A DNA stretch of 5,577 nt. Origin: Treponema sp. UBA3870. GTDB lineage: Bacteria > Spirochaetota > Spirochaetia > Treponematales > Treponemataceae. The notes beneath the pieces are model-generated. The model was given only the letters and a program-made list of their open reading frames with translations, searched no databases and had not been told where the DNA came from. How positions within the stretch are numbered: the stretch's first letter is position 1; each line of letters begins with the position of its first letter. The stretch covers positions 4,200 to 9,776 of the forward strand of contig DGGQ01000172.1 of assembly GCA_002392275.1 (NCBI GenBank), read 5' to 3'. The translations under genes were made by a program, and so were the position numbers. Shown here piece after piece: positions 4,714 through 5,577 of the stretch.

Positions 4714-5577
4714 GTGATTAAGGCTGGAATTATTGGCGCGACAGGTTACGCTGGGGTGGAGCTTTTCAGGATTCTTCTAAGGCATCCCCAGGTGGAAAAG
4801 ATTTTTGTAAGCTCCGTAAGCTTCGAGGGACAGAACATTTTCGACGTCTACCAGAATCTCCGGGGGCAGCTTGGTGAAAAATGCGACGGAAAACTTCTCA
4901 CCGCCGACGAGGTTAAGGAAAAATCCGACATACTCTTTACAGCCCTTCCACATGGAATCGCCGAGCAATATGCGGACTACTGTGTCAAGAACGGCAAAAA
5001 ACTCATAGACCTTTCCGCCGATTTCCGCTACGGGATGGACGAGGAGACATTCAAGACCTGGTACAAAAAGACATGGGACTTCCCGGAGGTGCACAAGGAA
5101 TCCGTCTATGGTTCGCCCGAAATGAACAGGGACGAAATCAAAAAGGCAAGAATCATTGGAAACCCGGGATGCTACGTCACAAGCGCGACTCTTGCGTTGA
5201 TGCCGGCTTTAAAGAATTCGCTTCTCCAGACCGGATGCATTATTGTTGACTCAAAAAGCGGAATCACCGGCGCGGGTCGGAATCCGAGCATGAAAAACCA
5301 GTTCTGCGAGTGCGGCGAAAGTTTCAGCGCGTACAACGTGGGAAAGCACAGGCACCAGAGCGAAATCCAGAGGAACTGCTCGCTGATTGCGGGAAAGGAC
5401 GTGAACATTGTCTTCACCCCCCCCCTTCTTCCGCAGAACAGGGGAATACTCAGCACAATCTACGCTCCGCTCTCCGACGAGGGACTTGAAAAAATCAAGG
5501 GCGAGAATCCTCTTGCAAAAATCCGCGAAATCTACACGGACTTCTACAAAAACGAGCCTTTCGTGAGGGTGCTTCCC
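4714..5577 (+). CDS. argC: N-acetyl-gamma-glutamyl-phosphate reductase (3' end outside window)
   Basis: ArgC catalyses the NADPH-dependent reduction of N-acetyl-glutamyl phosphate to the semialdehyde, the third step of arginine synthesis. The window holds 288 codons of an expected roughly 345. Visible motifs are the dinucleotide-binding start GIIGATGYAG (5-14), LPHG then LIDLSADFR, the catalytic NPGCY with nucleophile C153, and the KHRHQSEI motif (211-218) holding the conserved His residues. GTG at 4714 is chosen because GGAGG (4704-4708) sits 5 nt upstream; an in-frame GTG at 4702 has a poorer site and would add four residues before a typical N-terminus. Oddities: a run of nine C (5417-5425) covers T235-P237, and P237 replaces the His usual in the FTPHL motif. 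The frame stays open through the run. Confidence 0.95.
   Translation, partial: MIKAGIIGATGYAGVELFRILLRHPQVEKIFVSSVSFEGQNIFDVYQNLRGQLGEKCDGKLLTADEVKEKSDILFTALPHGIAEQYADYCVKNGKKLIDLSADFRYGMDEETFKTWYKKTWDFPEVHKESVYGSPEMNRDEIKKARIIGNPGCYVTSATLALMPALKNSLLQTGCIIVDSKSGITGAGRNPSMKNQFCECGESFSAYNVGKHRHQSEIQRNCSLIAGKDVNIVFTPPLLPQNRGILSTIYAPLSDEGLEKIKGENPLAKIREIYTDFYKNEPFVRVLP

Overview
The window looks like a chromosomal stretch from a spirochaete, most likely a free-living or gut Treponema-type organism. This inference rests on the style of the S21, sigma-54 and DUF1015 proteins, on base composition that is neither AT- nor GC-extreme, and on an intact-looking arginine biosynthesis gene, which host-restricted treponemes such as T. 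pallidum lack. I have no database match behind it. The genes read as ordinary core or housekeeping genes. I see no insertion sequence, prophage, CRISPR array, toxin-antitoxin pair or defence cassette.

Layout from left to right. Bases 1-41 hold the 5' half of a tRNA-Asn(GUU) on the minus strand, cut by the window edge, with a near-consensus promoter at 65-93. Next is a minus-strand DUF1015 (COG4198-type) gene at 144-1475, whose biochemical role I cannot assign. A 46-bp gap separates it from the divergent rpoN (sigma-54, 1522-3021, plus). Downstream of rpoN are a 124-bp gap with a likely promoter and rpsU (ribosomal protein S21, 3146-3352, plus). A strong hairpin at 3373-3403, flanked by T-runs on both strands, then separates rpsU from a convergent minus-strand pair: a TPR-type lipoprotein (4069-4599) followed 8 bp later by a HAD-family phosphatase (3407-4060). 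Divergent from the lipoprotein, argC starts at 4714 on the plus strand and runs off the right edge after 288 codons.

Functional links are loose: a tRNA and S21 in translation, sigma-54 in specialised transcription, ArgC in arginine synthesis, and a probable envelope lipoprotein co-transcribed with a phosphatase. No single pathway joins them. No -12/-24 sigma-54 promoter was found in the window.

The points most worth checking are small-scale. The rpoN/DUF1015 gap has -10 boxes so close to both start codons, with no Shine-Dalgarno on either side, that both mRNAs may be leaderless. Homopolymer tracts occur at the start of rpoN (T8) and inside argC (C9); the argC tract lies where the family usually has a His and here has a Pro. 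A perfect 7-bp inverted repeat lies between the lipoprotein gene and argC. I did not find a convincing previously undescribed system.
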